From the NCBI GenBank assembly GCA_000934455.1, contig KN889890.1, positions 3,221 through 64,070 on the forward strand: a stretch of DNA of 60,850 nt, in the 5' to 3' direction. Positions 1 through 12,455 of this stretch are shown in pieces; position 1 is the stretch's first letter, and every line of letters begins with the position of its first letter. A program made the position numbers and the translations under genes. A model generated the notes under the pieces. That model saw nothing but the letters and a program-made list of their open reading frames with translations. It ran no database searches and was not told where the DNA came from. This DNA is from Apostichopus parvimensis (Eukaryota > Echinodermata > Holothuroidea > Aspidochirotida > Stichopodidae).

Positions 1-2900
1 GTCATAATCCTTGAATAAAAAAATCTCCTCCTTAACAAATATAAAAGAATCAAACCTTCTTCCTTATACTTCTTTCCTTATTTGTTCTTCCTGTACAGTT
101 TTAATCATTTCTTCTCACTTTTTTTCTCTTTCATTTGTAATTCTTCTCTCTCCACCTCTCTCTCTCTCATGAAATCCAGATTTGAAATGTTTTTTATCTT
201 TCAAAACCCCAAAAACTTTGTTAGAGAAACTTTTCATAAACTTTGTAGAGTGTGACTCATTGTTCATTTTAGACTGGCCACAAACTGGGCTTTTCTATTT
301 TTTGCTGATCCCCATTATAAAGTTGGATCGACCCAAATTTGCAGCTATATACCTTTCAATGCATAAGGGTGATTTCCCTAACAAACTTTCCCAAGAATAA
401 TTGATTGTGTGGCTTCTGTGCTAATGGTATAAGGTTTTCAACATGAAGCAATGTCAGAGGTAGGGATGTGAGGGGAAGGGAAGGGGGGGGAGGATGGAAG
501 AGGAGGGTGGTGTAGGAATTAAACATTTAATCCTCATCATTATCAGGTTCTCATGGGTTCCGGTCTTCAGCAAAGACTAGATTTATTCTTCACAAGTTCA
601 TTACACTTAAATACAAGAATAGTCCATTGTGATAACAGGGGTGTTGAAAACACATTAAAAAATTTTTTTTAACCACTTAAGTTAAATTGTGCTATTTGCT
701 ACAGTGAATGGCTGTGGTAAGTGGAAGGTGTCAATGACACACTATAATACACTAACAATGGAAAATATGAATAACCCTGATTCACTAATCTTCTAATCAA
801 ATAAAGAGGATTAATGAAAGAATAGATTAGAAGGGCCAAACTTGATGATTTCATATTAAAAGTATTTTAGAAACAACAAACGAGCTTAAACATATTTGGC
901 CAAATTCCACTTGTTTCAGACAAAGCAAATTTGGGAAGGCCGGGGAAGACTTCTGTGTGGATGTAACTTTCTACTGTATATAAGTACAGTTAACGAGTAG
1001 CTGCTGAGCAATGGTCATTTAATTGTATATGGTCCCTAAAATATGCTAGAAAGATGAGGGGGGGGGGGGAAATGGTCAGTTTTTTCAAACTAAAACCTCT
1101 CACTTTTACTGTCTAAATCAGAGTTTTTTACTATTAAACCTAATTGAAAAAATCATCTATAATATAAAAACTGTCAACCACTCCTTAATAGTCTGTAGGG
1201 GAACAAGGTTAGGATCACCAGTAAACTAATTTTGGAAACTTCTAGCCATTTTTAGTAAGCCTTATAATTTTTTTTTTTAATTAAAAAATTAAAAAATCTA
1301 AATTAATTAAAAGGCAAAGTTTACAATCTAGAATTTGAAGAGGAATACTAAAAAGTCACGTTTTTTCATAACTTGGATTATCAGTCCTAGATGATGTTTG
1401 TTCAATATAAGTTCCCTGTTTTTGAAGGGAAATTGTTTATGATAACCCGGGGGTCATTGACTCAGGCTTAGGATGATGATATGATGGCTAATACTATATA
1501 CAGATTAAGCCACATACCTGTAATATTGTATCAAATATGAGACTGGTGTTATTACTCAAATACACAGCATACCAGAGAAGGAGAGAAAAGAGAGGGGGAG
1601 CGGTGGAGAGGGAGAAGGGGAGATGGGGAGAGGGTCAGTAACACTTCACATCTAGTCTCGTAGAATCGAAGAAAACTTACATTTACATCATATTTAATAA
1701 GCAGATACACCATATCTATATAAGTTAAAATGGAGGCGAACAACCTGGTATATCAGACCAATGCTTCCCAGGAACCAATTACATGGGAATGGATCTTTGT
1801 GCACACTTCTAATTGCAGAACAATATTTCACATTCAACATATGCTGAACTTCTTCTCTTTTTTTCTTCTTTTTTTGGGTGGTTTACTTATTATTTTTTGG
1901 GGTGTTAGACCAAAATTAACACAATTTAAGTGTATAGTTACATTTCACTGAGTGGCGGTGATCAGCTGGACATTTTTACAGATGTAGGAGTGCTACACTT
2001 TTTGCTAGCAATTCATGGCCATAAAAGTGTACAATATAATAGGCGATAGGGTTCACAGTACTTTTGCTTCTTTGATGCAAACATAAAGTGAACCGGTATT
2101 TATCAATGCAAGAAATGAATGGAAGAATGAAAAAAACCCTGAGCACTTAAAACTGTAACAAAGTCTTGCAGCCAAGGGCACACAAATGTGGAGGCCAAAA
2201 AGACAATAGCTTTTGTAAAGTTTTGACAGTTTAATATAAGCAGCTGGTCGTTGTGAACGATTCCCCCCAAAACAAACCCCCTCTGTCCCTCTCACGCAAC
2301 CATGTAAGCTTCCAAAAGTAAAACAGCTGCTTTCATCAAAGTTTTGAGTCGATTTTTATAGACAATTTTCAAATTTCAATTCCTTTTTCTGAGAACAATT
2401 CCTGTTATAATCTTATTCAGTCATTTGACTCAAGTCCAATTTCTTTCCAAATAATTTGCTGAAAGTGACTTTTTTGTTTGTTTTTCCTTTTCTTTTTTGC
2501 TAAAGTTTTGACATAAGCAAACTTTTAATGTGACTGACAGAAAGGTAACTATGTCAAGTGTCCAGCCTGTCCAGGTGATCAATTATGTTAAGAAGTGAAA
2601 TTAATTATTGAATTGAATGGTAAATAAAACCATTCACTTTTGTGAAACCAATTGTTCAGGAGGGGTTGATTTTAGTTTCATCAAATGCATTCTCAAACAT
2701 TTTGAGTAAAATTGGTTAGGTTTTGAAAATATTGCAGACCAACACAAAATATAAGTGGCGTCTTTTAGTACAAGTGGTGTGTGATATTGCCTCGTTACGC
2801 AGTGCTCTAAGCATGCATTCAAATTATTATTCACGTTGGTGTCCTTAAAGAGATATTCCAGTGGCAGTCAAAGTTACACTCGTAATAGCGAAGATATAAA
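1..2900. other. Non-coding AT-rich stretch
   Basis: I see no gene here. The stretch is AT-rich with stops in all frames. It holds a G homopolymer of about 12 at 1058-1069 and a purine-rich strand-asymmetric patch at about 1575-1636 (GGAGA/GGGGA motifs). A short segment at 2845-2900 starts with TTAAAGAGATATTCC, which resembles the TTAA-flanked element ends seen elsewhere in the window, but no partner end was found. Confidence 0.5.
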
Positions 2901-2920
2901 AAATATTCCACGCTCTATTT

Positions 2921-3030
2921 ATATATATATATATAATAATAATAATAATGATACTTATTTATATAGCAATATATACCAACAGTCTCAATGCGCTTTGCAA
3001 GAAACAAAATGAGTACAAAAATACTGCCAA
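2921..3030 (-). mobile_element. 3' tail of a LINE/SINE-type retroelement
   Basis: Read on the minus strand, this segment has a GCAAAGCGC segment, then TATATAAATAAG, and ends in a run of ATT/TTA trinucleotides and a TA dinucleotide run (2921-2950 on the plus strand). The AGCGC...TATATAAAT...(ATT)n layout is a common 3' end of invertebrate non-LTR retroelements and their SINE partners. Only the tail is visible; no reverse transcriptase reading frame lies next to it. Family assignment is inference. Confidence 0.45.
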
Positions 3031-3120
3031 CCTATTTTGGACTGAAGAAACTGTCCCTTTCTTCCACTTTTGAAGTTCATCGGAGTAGGTGGTCTGTGAT
3101 GTGACCATGGTAAACAGCGC

Positions 3121-3490
3121 TTCAAAAGCTTAATTTAATATTTATTATTATATTCTTCTTATTGATTTATCTTTGAAATGTTAATACATTTGGAATGTTT
3201 TGCTTTGATACCTCTCCATGATCACTGTATTTAGAACTTCATCAATGTATTTTAGAAATATTACTTTCCTCTTTGGGATAAAATGATTTACATATAACAA
3301 ACAAAAAAGAAGAAAAAAATCAGCTCAATCGCCACGGTGACGACATCATTCATTCTGCTATTGCCAGATGCATTCACAAACTATCACAACAATTTGAAAT
3401 ATTTCATATCTTCACTATGGATACACACTGATTTGAGGATGTGATTTTCATCTAAAGATGAAGAAAATTCCCAGCAAGTTTATTAAGCCA
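3121..3490 (+). repeat. Dispersed repeat, copy 1 (partner at 38.1 kb)
   Basis: This segment is clearly related to 38120-38475 in the same orientation. Shared landmarks in order are TTCAAAAGCTT at the start, TTCTTCTTATTGAT (TTCTTGTTGAT in the partner), GACATCAT followed by ATTCTGCT, TTGCCAGATGCAT, and AAAGAT...GAAAATT near the end. The two copies are strongly diverged in between, so the family is old. No coding capacity, terminal inverted repeat or target duplication was found. It may be part of a longer transposon. Confidence 0.55.
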
Positions 3491-4390
3491 TCACCTAATC
3501 TAACACTGAAATATCCCTTGGAAAAAGGGGCAATGACTCTGACACCATAATTCATAAAAGGAATTCATTTTCAGATCCACATGGTAATAATTTCATGGCA
3601 ATAATTTCATGGCACTTTCACAGAGTGCATCGTCTGCACCTTAAGTACATTGCAATATGTGTCATATATCCTATATACTAGAGACCACTAATTAATTTTT
3701 TTAGACATTTAAGTATATCTCTACCCACGATACAAATGAAAAGTGCAACAGTTTGATTGAAAAAATGATTCATAATTCAAATTAACCTAAATATGATTGA
3801 TAGCATCCACAAAGGTCACCCTTCCGATCCAGCTTAGTCCCATTACTCATCGGCAAAAGCGCCCTAATTACCCCAAAAAGTAAATCCATTTCATAATCAC
3901 CCGGCTGTTTATGAATTAAAAGCCACAAATCTGTTATATACAATTTCATCAAAAGTTTAATCCTGGGTTATTAATCAAAACTACAGTATGAAATGTTGTG
4001 CCAAAGGATATAGGGGCAGTATTGAAGAACTTAATTTGCATAGACTACCGGATCAGTGACCTGATTAATTTGTACCGCGTAATATTTGTCACAGGGGCTC
4101 TACTGCCTACCTATACCAAACCCACCCATTCCATCCACCTGTCCTCCTCCCCCACCCCACCCCCCATTTGCATTGACAATATATGTTGCAGACAAACTTT
4201 GCACTAAATTATAATAAAGGGACTATGGTGACAATGATCCAGCTATTTGACATGGCTTAGTTAAGGACATTGAGGAATGGAGTAGAGGAATGGGGTTGAG
4301 GAAAGGGGTAGGTGGAGAAGGGTGGGAGGGGGATTGATATCAAAGAGGGGACACCAAACTCGTAACAGACTGTTTTCCTATCGTCCCCCT
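3491..4390. other. Non-coding stretch
   Basis: No gene seen. AT-rich, with a G-poor C-rich patch at about 4105-4170 and a G-rich patch at 4285-4345. Confidence 0.45.
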
Positions 4391-4394
4391 ATCG

Positions 4395-5245
4395 TTACCC
4401 TTCTTAACACAGAACTCGTAATCTATTCAATACATAACACACAACTTGCTTTCCAACATACTCAAATGTAATTTCACAGCAAGAACATTAAAAAGAGGGC
4501 GCTAGTACAGATTAATGCATTTTGCAAAGTGCTAACATCTTACCAGAGTGAGTAATTTCTTCCAGTAGTTAAAGAGACTGCAAAGTGTTTTCAAGTTATT
4601 GATTGATGTTCTCACAGTCAGACTAGTTGTACCTGGTTATCTTTTGTAAGATGATATCAAAAATTATGACGTAATGTTGCAAATAGTTAGAATGACATAT
4701 TGAGGGCGCTACAACTGATTTTCAGTAATATGCAAGCTTTGCAAGTTTGCAAAGTCAGATAATTCAATTTCTTGTTGGAAGAGAAAAAAAAATGGCAAAA
4801 TTTTTTTTTACAATTTATCAATACCTCTTATAAACAGTACTAGCATGTCTATCCATTGAAAGAATGATTTCTGAAATGATGAAATTTTGAGCAATAAAAC
4901 CAGAATGACAACATTAAGAGAAGGCGCTATTACAAATCTTTACTGTTGTAAAACAATGGAATAGTCTTATGAAAATTCTCGACAACAAAAAATGTGCAGA
5001 ATATTCAAATTACTAATTGCATGAAGAAAAAACAAAATAGCTGATTTAAACATTTTCAACTAACCTTCTCAAACTCAGTACCTGGCTATCCTTGTTATGA
5101 CGATGAATTTGAAACCATGAAGTTGGTATTACGGCAGAACGACCCACAGAGGGTGCTAGTACATATTTTGGTTCCTGCATTCGAGTAAAAGTAAAACTTG
5201 GTATGGAATTCTTGGTTCAGAGAGCAAAAAGAGGCTGTATTCAAC
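4395..5245 (+). repeat. Decayed tandem array, about 215-bp unit, four copies
   Basis: The motif GAGGGCGCTA or a close variant occurs four times at similar spacing: about 4494 (GAGGGCGCTAGTACA), 4702 (GAGGGCGCTACAACT), 4919 (GAAGGCGCTATTACA) and 5151 (GAGGGTGCTAGTACA). Upstream of each lies a similar block: CAGTACCTGGCTATC-like text 80-100 bp before, then GAATGACA/ACATTAA just before. The spacings (about 208, 217 and 232) point to an old tandem array with indels rather than chance. No coding potential. Confidence 0.5.
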
Positions 5246-5249
5246 TTAC

Positions 5250-6225
5250 TAACTAACATGATCAGAATTCAGGCCCTGAAATTTCCTTGTGCATGCCTGC
5301 TCCAAAATGTCACAATCTTTGAGCAAATTAACCATCCTTAAAATGAGGTCCACAGAATTGGTGAGAGAATGATCCACAAGTGGTTAACCAGATAACAGAC
5401 TAGAGAACCCATTGCCGACAAAGTGACCCTTGATGACCTCACCATGGACTGACCACACAGACGTAAGACCGGGTTTCTTATGAGGTTAGGAGGATTGGCT
5501 CTGGTTTCCAGACACTGAAATTTCAAAGATGAGCAAACTAACTTGAACTACTAAAGAAATCGAATCTCGTACAGGAAGTAATACCCGTGACAAGCGGAAA
5601 TTTGTTTGTTGATGCTTTTACTCGAAAGGGTCGAGAGCAAAACCCTGGTAGACAAGGAACTCGTAGCGAAGGTTCACGTTTGGCTGCAAAGAGAGATGGA
5701 TTTCTCTAATCTTGCATAAAATGTCCTCATTATCTGTCATTGAACTTTGGAAAAACTGTTTTTTTCTTCTTAAATGAAAATAAGGATGTATGTACCTAAA
5801 TACCACAACGTTTCTCATTTCCTTCTTTCCTGCTTAGTTTACCTGTTCTTTGGCTTTCATTGCTGTCACTCAATTGATGTTGCACGTACATCTTAAAATA
5901 ATATCTTTTTCACGATTCTCTTAAAAACTACTCGTCTGCAAGACTTTCCTTTACATCGCTTTGATAACAATTCCCTTTGGCATACTTTAACCAATTAAAA
6001 ATATTAAATAAAGTAGCAATATTTTATTGATCAGAGTGTCGGAATAAAATATTCACTTTTGATCATATTCTAAAATATTCAAATGATGTCAACGAATTAT
6101 TGAAACCATTATAATTTATTGCTCAAGGTATACCTGTATGGATTATCAACACATATTAGATGGGCTGGGAAGTGGCATAGCATCGACTGAAAGCGTATGA
6201 AATACTGCAATGCCTCACCAACATA
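5250..6225. other. Non-coding stretch
   Basis: No gene seen. Short open stretches on the minus strand at 5338-5526 and 5618-5818 lack splice context and recognisable motifs. Confidence 0.45.
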
Positions 6226-6463
6226 CTTTTGCAAGTACAATAAGGGAACACAACAACGTTCTTTTATCTTCTTCTATAAATATATATTTGTTTTTGCCTT
6301 TTGAGCAAAGAAATTAATGCTTTACCTCCATGTATTGTAAATCTCTTTTGCAAGTACAAAGAAACACAACAATATTCTTTTTATTTTCTTCTATATATAA
6401 ATATTTGATGTTGCCTTTTGAGGAAAGAAATTATTGTTATACCTCCATGTGTTATAAAGCTCT
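6226..6463 (+). repeat. Tandem duplication, 119-bp unit, two copies
   Basis: CTTTTGCAAGTACAA begins each copy (6226 and 6345). Both copies continue with ACACAACAA, TTCTTCTAT, TGCCTTTTGAG, AAAGAAATTA and TACCTCCATGT in the same order. The copies differ by scattered substitutions and short indels, so the duplication is not recent. Confidence 0.8.
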
Positions 6464-7210
6464 TTTTCATATTTTTTTTTATAAACACCAATTTGTGTAA
6501 ATGCAATCCTGGGGCAAGTCTCAAAAGTTCTGGATGCCAAAACATACTTATACCTCCTAACAACCTCCCCCCCCTATAGCCCAAACACAAAACCACAACA
6601 CAAAACTTCCCTTACCCCCCTCCCACCCCTCCTTCCTCCCTGCAACTCTTTCAGCAACTACAACTTGCAAGTTCATGTATATTCAAGATGCTAAATTCAA
6701 GTCACAGTGCTAAAATAATCCTATTTATTTTGAACTATTGTAGCTCAACTACTACCCTATAGCTATGTGTTATTATCGATTTAAATGCCTTTGAGGTGGA
6801 GATGATGTATGGCAAGCTTTAATCACATACGTAATCAGTCAAAATACTTCCTCTCGAATTCAAATTAAGGAAGACCTACGCATGTTTGTTTCTAATATTT
6901 CTGGTAGTTGGTTGCTCTTTATTGCGGCCATCGTGGTGAGAACGACGCCAATGGTAATACGCAGTGAATACCCTTGTTATTAAAGAGAGTTCCCATAATT
7001 CATGATGGTTTACCAGAACCACAGAGAGGACATTAATATTACTACTGAATGGTTGCTATTACAAATAAAGTGGGTTCCAAGTGCCAACGGATGTAAATAT
7101 TGATTTTTCGATCGGTTCGTATTAACTCCAAGGACGTGTTGTTACAGCACTTCCAATGACTTATGGCTTACCATATCCTAACACATTCACCCAGTTGGGA
7201 TTTTTTTTTC
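6464..7210. other. Non-coding stretch
   Basis: No gene seen. A C-rich patch lies at 6565-6645. Confidence 0.45.
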
Positions 7211-7213
7211 TCC

Positions 7214-7473
7214 CTATCCTATACTTCCATGTCCTGCTTCAAAGCACTCGTACTGACAGTATGAGCATTATGAATATTCATGTCTCTATCAGATGAAGGT
7301 TAGGACCTGTTTATACTGTCAGTACGAGTGCTATGAAGCATGATATGGGAGGACAGTATAGAGTGGTATTAGCATTATAATCAGATTAAGGTTACGAACT
7401 GTTTGTACTCTCAGTACGATTTCTTCAAAGCACGATATGATCGGACAGGATAGAGTGGTGTTAGCATTAGAAA
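7214..7473. repeat. Mixed inverted and direct repeat cluster, 92-bp unit
   Basis: Two direct copies lie at about 7290-7381 and 7382-7473. Each has CAGAT-AAGGTTA, ACTGT, AGTACGA, GAAGCA or CAAAGCA, GATATG, GGACAG and ATAGAGTGGT-TTAGCATTA in order. A third, partial copy at about 7214-7266 is inverted. GCACTCGTACTGACAGTAT at 7244-7262 is the exact reverse complement of 7313-7331, so the left part can fold into a hairpin with a loop of about 50 nt. Confidence 0.75.
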
Positions 7474-9985
7474 ATTGTCCTTATTGGCTGGCATCATAGC
7501 TACAGGATAAAAATATTGATTATGATTGTATATTTGATTGATTGATCGACAGTTATAATATTTATTGATTCCCAAATACCCAGAATAGTTAGTTACACCA
7601 ACTGATTGGTTTACACGATCTTAGTCGAACGAGGGGAATAAATATTCGTCACCAATTTACAATTAATCGTTATCCCTGAACTTAAGCTTTCGCGTTATTT
7701 TATGAGCTCAGTCTTGAGGATTTTGAATATGATATCTTGATTATTTTTTATTTGAATAGATTTGATTATAGATTATAGATTTAGATTTGATATTGATTTG
7801 ATTTGATTATAGATTTGAATATGAATATGATATCTCATACAATACTGAAATAAATTACAGTTCTGTGGTTCCCCCCCCCCCCCAAAAAAAATCCTGCTAT
7901 ACCAATTAAGTCACTTTGTTTCTTTCCATCTAGCTTTGCTATTTGTCATCAAAAGCACTATCGATCCCCTCAATGAAATCATTAATAAGGACCATGCAAG
8001 GCAATCTTGCTTGAAATCCCCAACCTTGCAAAGGATGCAGGAACTCGGAGAGAGCCTATCCCCTATCCTAACAAACCATTTTCCCTTCTTCTCTTCTGCA
8101 CCAAGCTATAAAGGAAGGACGTACCATTTGTTGACTCTTCAGAATTAAAAGCAGCAAACATCTGCAACGATTAATCCCATGAAAAGTCCAACCCAGATCA
8201 AAATATCATGAGCAAGACAGACTGCTACTTTTACCCCTTTTTTTCATTTTCCCCCAAAAATATACTGTTACTTTTCACAGCAAGAATTTCCATCTAGATG
8301 TAAAGCACTTTGATCTGTCTTTCATTCACAATATAATCAGGCATAGTTTAAAATCTGCATGTACAACATCTTACAAAACAAAACAAAATCATAACTCAAT
8401 TTGTCTTGCTTAAACCATTCACGAATCGTGCTTGACGTCACAGTTTTCTTAACTGTATCTTACTTTATCTACAGTACAGGAGAATCTCTAAAGATTACAC
8501 ACATCTTCCAATCAGTTACTTTCAACACCGTCATCGATATATTCTGTCCTTCGCAAGCCGAGTCACTCTGTGTTCACTCATAAATTTAATCGACTGTTTC
8601 TAGGAAAACTGAAAGTTGGCCAATATAGTTCTCTAAGAGCGCCCTCCTTTACCAAGCACCTGAGGTTTTCTATTGTACTTCTACTTGAGATGCATACTGT
8701 TGCTGGAGAGTCTGTATGGTAGTAATATTTTGTCAGCGGTATTAGTTACAAATTGTACGGTCCAAGCAAAATCAATGGTATATTAAGTCCATGTGTAGCA
8801 GGGACGAGGAAACATGTTAATCCTATATCCCAATTGCTACGCAAAATATGGTCAGATTGCTATTTAAGTGCAAAGGGTGTTACAAATTTAGATTTGGTAG
8901 ATATAGGAACGATAGTATCGTATGAAGATTAAATTTTAGATCCTTCAAAATTACTGCCCTTAATAACTTCTCCCTGTGAAGTATCCATTCTCTTTTCTCT
9001 CTCTCCAAAATATCTCATTTGTCTCTTAAGCACCTGAGAAAGGCAAGACCGAGAAAATGCAAAACTACTATGGCAGAGGAATAGCAAGATGGTTTAACAT
9101 CGACATCTCTCATTCAGACTCCTATTTGCAGATAACACGATGTTTAAATTACTTTACCACAGGCTTTGAATTAGTTCGTCGTCCCCGTGCAAACAAAAAT
9201 TGTTTTGTGTGTCGTAAAAGTTCAGACGGTAAACATTAAAAACCAATAAATGTCCTTGTAAAAATTTGTAAAATTCATCATCCCAGGATTTAAATGCTGT
9301 AGAATCTTTAAATGTGATCATGGTGGTCGCAATAGGCATTAATGTAAGTCACATAGGCGTTTCATCAATTACCCCTTCTGCCCTCATATTGAGACTATTA
9401 CCACTTAAGGAAATTCTGACAATCCCACAGAACTACCCTTGAGTTAATAACCAGACCTATTGGAAGGAAATGCCTAAATTGGTTAGACTCATTCCCGTAA
9501 TAGCTAAATCTCATTTTCGTGCATCCTTAATAGAACAATTTTTAAGGCAAAATGGGTCATAGAGTCGAGATCTTTGATTACAAAACCTTCCATAATAACT
9601 ATGCGGTAAATGTTTGGACACGAACGAGAATGGCCTGCTGGATTGCTCTTAGTGGTACCTACAGGATTTAAGGTTGTCTGTTATAACTTGAGCGTATGCA
9701 AAAAGAAAAACAATGAAAAAATGAAAATAAGAAAGGTAACTAAACCATTTGATCTGGTTATATCAAGAAGTAATAACTGTGAAAATAAGCCAAAGATAGT
9801 TCTTCGACTCGATCCGACATCGTCCGGAAAAGTAATAAAGTACAAATCTATGTCATTGCTTTGTTTACACACAACCGGTTCATGCCTGTTTAAAATAGGT
9901 CATGTAAACTGAAAAGCTGGACCACTGACACTATTATCCATACTTGCCATCTGGGAAATCACTGACCTTTGGATATAAACCAAAA
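7474..9985. other. Non-coding AT-rich stretch
   Basis: No gene seen. It contains an imperfect GATTTGATTATA simple repeat at about 7745-7830 and a run of 13 C at 7871-7883. A 100-codon open stretch at 9610-9912 on the plus strand has no recognisable domain and no clear splice context. Confidence 0.45.
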
Positions 9986-10084
9986 TTGAACAGCGCCCTC
10001 ATTTTTAAAGTTTCATATATTAGAAGTAACTGAATAATTGCCAAATGAGAATGAAATGATAGAGAATAGCCAATAGGAGCCAAA

Positions 10085-10170
10085 AATTATTGGGCGGGAA
10101 TGGGATTCGAAAACAGTGATCTCAGGTTTAAAAGCCTTATGCACCACTAACAGGTTATAATCCAATGCTG
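10085..10170 (-). mobile_element. Probable tRNA-derived SINE head
   Basis: On the minus strand this region has TGTTAGTGGTGCATAAGG, which fits a degenerate polymerase III A box, followed about 30 nt later by TTTTCGAATCCCA, which contains a near-consensus B box (plus-strand 10099-10112). Spacing and order match the head of a tRNA-derived SINE. Downstream on the minus strand the sequence reaches AGGGCGCT near 9990, which may mark the 3' part. It differs from the SINE at 27.0 and 38.6 kb. Only one copy is in the window, so its limits are uncertain. Confidence 0.4.
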
Positions 10171-11690
10171 AGTTGGGGGTGATGCCTATTATAGGCCATT
10201 TCTTTGCTGGAGGGTTGTGGTGACAATCAGCTGCCACGGTACCTCACAAACCATGTTAACCAGCGATCATATCTCAATTTCATTCTATGCAACCTACCAA
10301 GCAGTAGGAAAGGGGTTTCATTTATTAAAATAATACAATGTAAGACTGCAAACTGACTGGGAAATTTATAAACAAACATTTCTTAGTTCTTTTAAAAAAA
10401 CTTACTCTTATTCTCTGAGAGATACCTGGCCACTAGAACACATGGACACAGCCAGCGTGTGTTAATTGTTAAAAATTCAGCTGCTTCAAAATTTAGGAAA
10501 CTTTTATCTACCAAAACTTTCACTAGAATGTTAACAATCACTTCGACACATTTTTCAAATTTTGTATTTTTGTAGGCGTTAACGAGTGGATATATATTTG
10601 TATATCAGTTCAGGTTGTACTAAAAATGGTTTTTATTTGAAGTGTACCAAACAGAGTACCGTCACATGACTAATTGAGAATAAAAGGATAAATAACTAAA
10701 TAATGATAAAAATAATAAAAATTTAAAAACACCTCTTACATATTTAAAGCCATTTAACTCCTTTACAAGTCTCTATTTTCTTTTCATGTAATTTTTCGAC
10801 TTTTGAATTTCCCCAAAGTGGTACAAAGCATATATAGAACTTTCCAAACAGGGGAGAGGGGGGGGAGAGGCAGGGGGGGCTGAGGGTTTTGACTGAGAAT
10901 AAAGTAACATATATGTCACCATCAATCATATTTAATAACTCAATTCTGTTATCATAACGTTTCTTACTATTTTTCAGAGGCCGAACAGTTAAGAATGTTC
11001 CTACAGTCATGAAGTGGAAGCAAATTGGCTATATTTCCCACACATATGCTAGCAAGTAAAACTATGGTCACCTGTACTAAAACTGCCATAAACATTACCT
11101 ATAACAAACTAGAAATCATTTTATGCCTTCAAAAGAGATATTTTCATTAAGGCTGTAGTTAATTTTTTTTTTCTTCTCTTTTTCCCTGTATATTGGGCAT
11201 CAACGGAATTCATTCTTGCAAAATGCATGTTATACATGTTAACCTACTATGTAGCAAATCATATTAATCATTCCATTGATATTTAGGGGGCCAATTATGG
11301 TATACATGTGCCCCCCAATCAGTACAGTCTCCACAATTTAGTATGAAAAACGTAGAGAGGAAAAGCAAATGTCTTAAAACTTAGAAAACACTTTGCACAA
11401 AAGACGACCAAAAATACAACTGGTCTTTATTTTCTGGTTACAAAACTTAAAGGCCATCCTAGTCCGTCCTCCTGTTAATGACAAATTAAAACATGGAAAC
11501 CAGATATATGCCACCAAATTGGACCGCTAACTCCCGGAATGACTTGACGTCAAACAAGGATTCTGCAGCCCAGATGTCCCGGGCAAAACAGAAACAGAAA
11601 ACGCTCTCTTTTATAAGAATGTAATTTACTTCCTTATGCACCCACAGCATGCTTGATCCACATGTCGCAGCGCAGTATTTCCAGAAACTA
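10171..11690. other. Non-coding stretch with a G-rich tract
   Basis: No gene seen. At about 10850-10888 the plus strand has several G runs of 4-8 separated by A or AGA, which makes it prone to G-quadruplex formation. A perfect CRE octamer (TGACGTCA) lies at 11545-11552 without other promoter signs. Confidence 0.45.
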
Positions 11691-11899
11691 ATCTAAGGCA
11701 TCGACTCGTCGAATGGGAACCCTTGCAAACTGTGAAGGTGTAATTCACTGATACTGCTTAGCCTACGGGTAAATTTCAATGCCAAACTAATTAACTTGTC
11801 GTAATCAAAACCTGAACCAACGTAAGTACGCGGACCTGCTCGGCTTACGAGAGGATCGAATCTGTCCCACATCTCATTAAGCTTCTTAATTCTTCGCAA

Positions 11900-12329
11900 C
11901 CTTCTCTTGTTCTAAATTTGGTTCCTCTTGAAGATGTCTGAAATAGCTCTGACTTAATTCGACGTATATCATATCAGACGTACATTCCGATTTTTTTTTT
12001 TTATTCTCTTTAATGTTTTGTTTGTTTAATCATCAAACATGATATTCTTATCTCATAATTAAAGATGTGTAGAACTTGTTAATGAATGAATTATAACTTA
12101 TCCACGTCATTATCCAAAGGCCAGACAAACTGCATAAGTACTGTTTTAAAGGGAATGCCTACTGCTAACATTTATCAAACCATGTACAAATGCCAGATGA
12201 TATCATCTTTGAAATTTCTGGCAGTAAGTAGTCTCTCAAAACTATGACTTTGATTCCAAAAGAACTGTAGAAATCCCATGTGACTAAACTGACTAAACTA
12301 TTTATATAAAACTGTCAAAGAAAACCCAC
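11900..12329. other. Non-coding stretch
   Basis: Nothing gene-like seen. A minus-strand open stretch just before it (11693-11899) is discussed under rejected items. Confidence 0.4.
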
Positions 12330-12455
12330 AGAATTCTGTTGTATAAATACTTTAAAATATTTTGGGTGAGAATTTGCGGATACACTTTTGTTAGAATTCT
12401 GTTGTATACATACTTTAAAATATTTTGTGTGATAATTTGTGGATACACTTTGATG
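12330..12455 (+). repeat. Tandem duplication, 63-bp unit, two copies
   Basis: AGAATTCTGTTGTATA begins both copies (12330 and 12393). Each continues ATACTTTAAAATATTTTG, GTGA-AATTTG and GGATACACTTT. Only a few positions differ, so this is one of the younger duplications in the window. Confidence 0.85.

Noticed and set aside
705-720. Possible 12-nt microexon (TTGCTACAG before, GTAAGT after)
   Set aside because: Too short to judge; acceptor-donor pairs at this spacing arise by chance in AT-rich DNA.
10013-10237. 74-codon frame on the minus strand
   Set aside because: It overlaps the tRNA-like head of a probable SINE.
11693-11899. 68-codon frame on the minus strand with mixed composition
   Set aside because: It begins with a non-ATG codon shortly after a stop, the only acceptor is weak, and there is no recognisable family. 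Kept only as a note.
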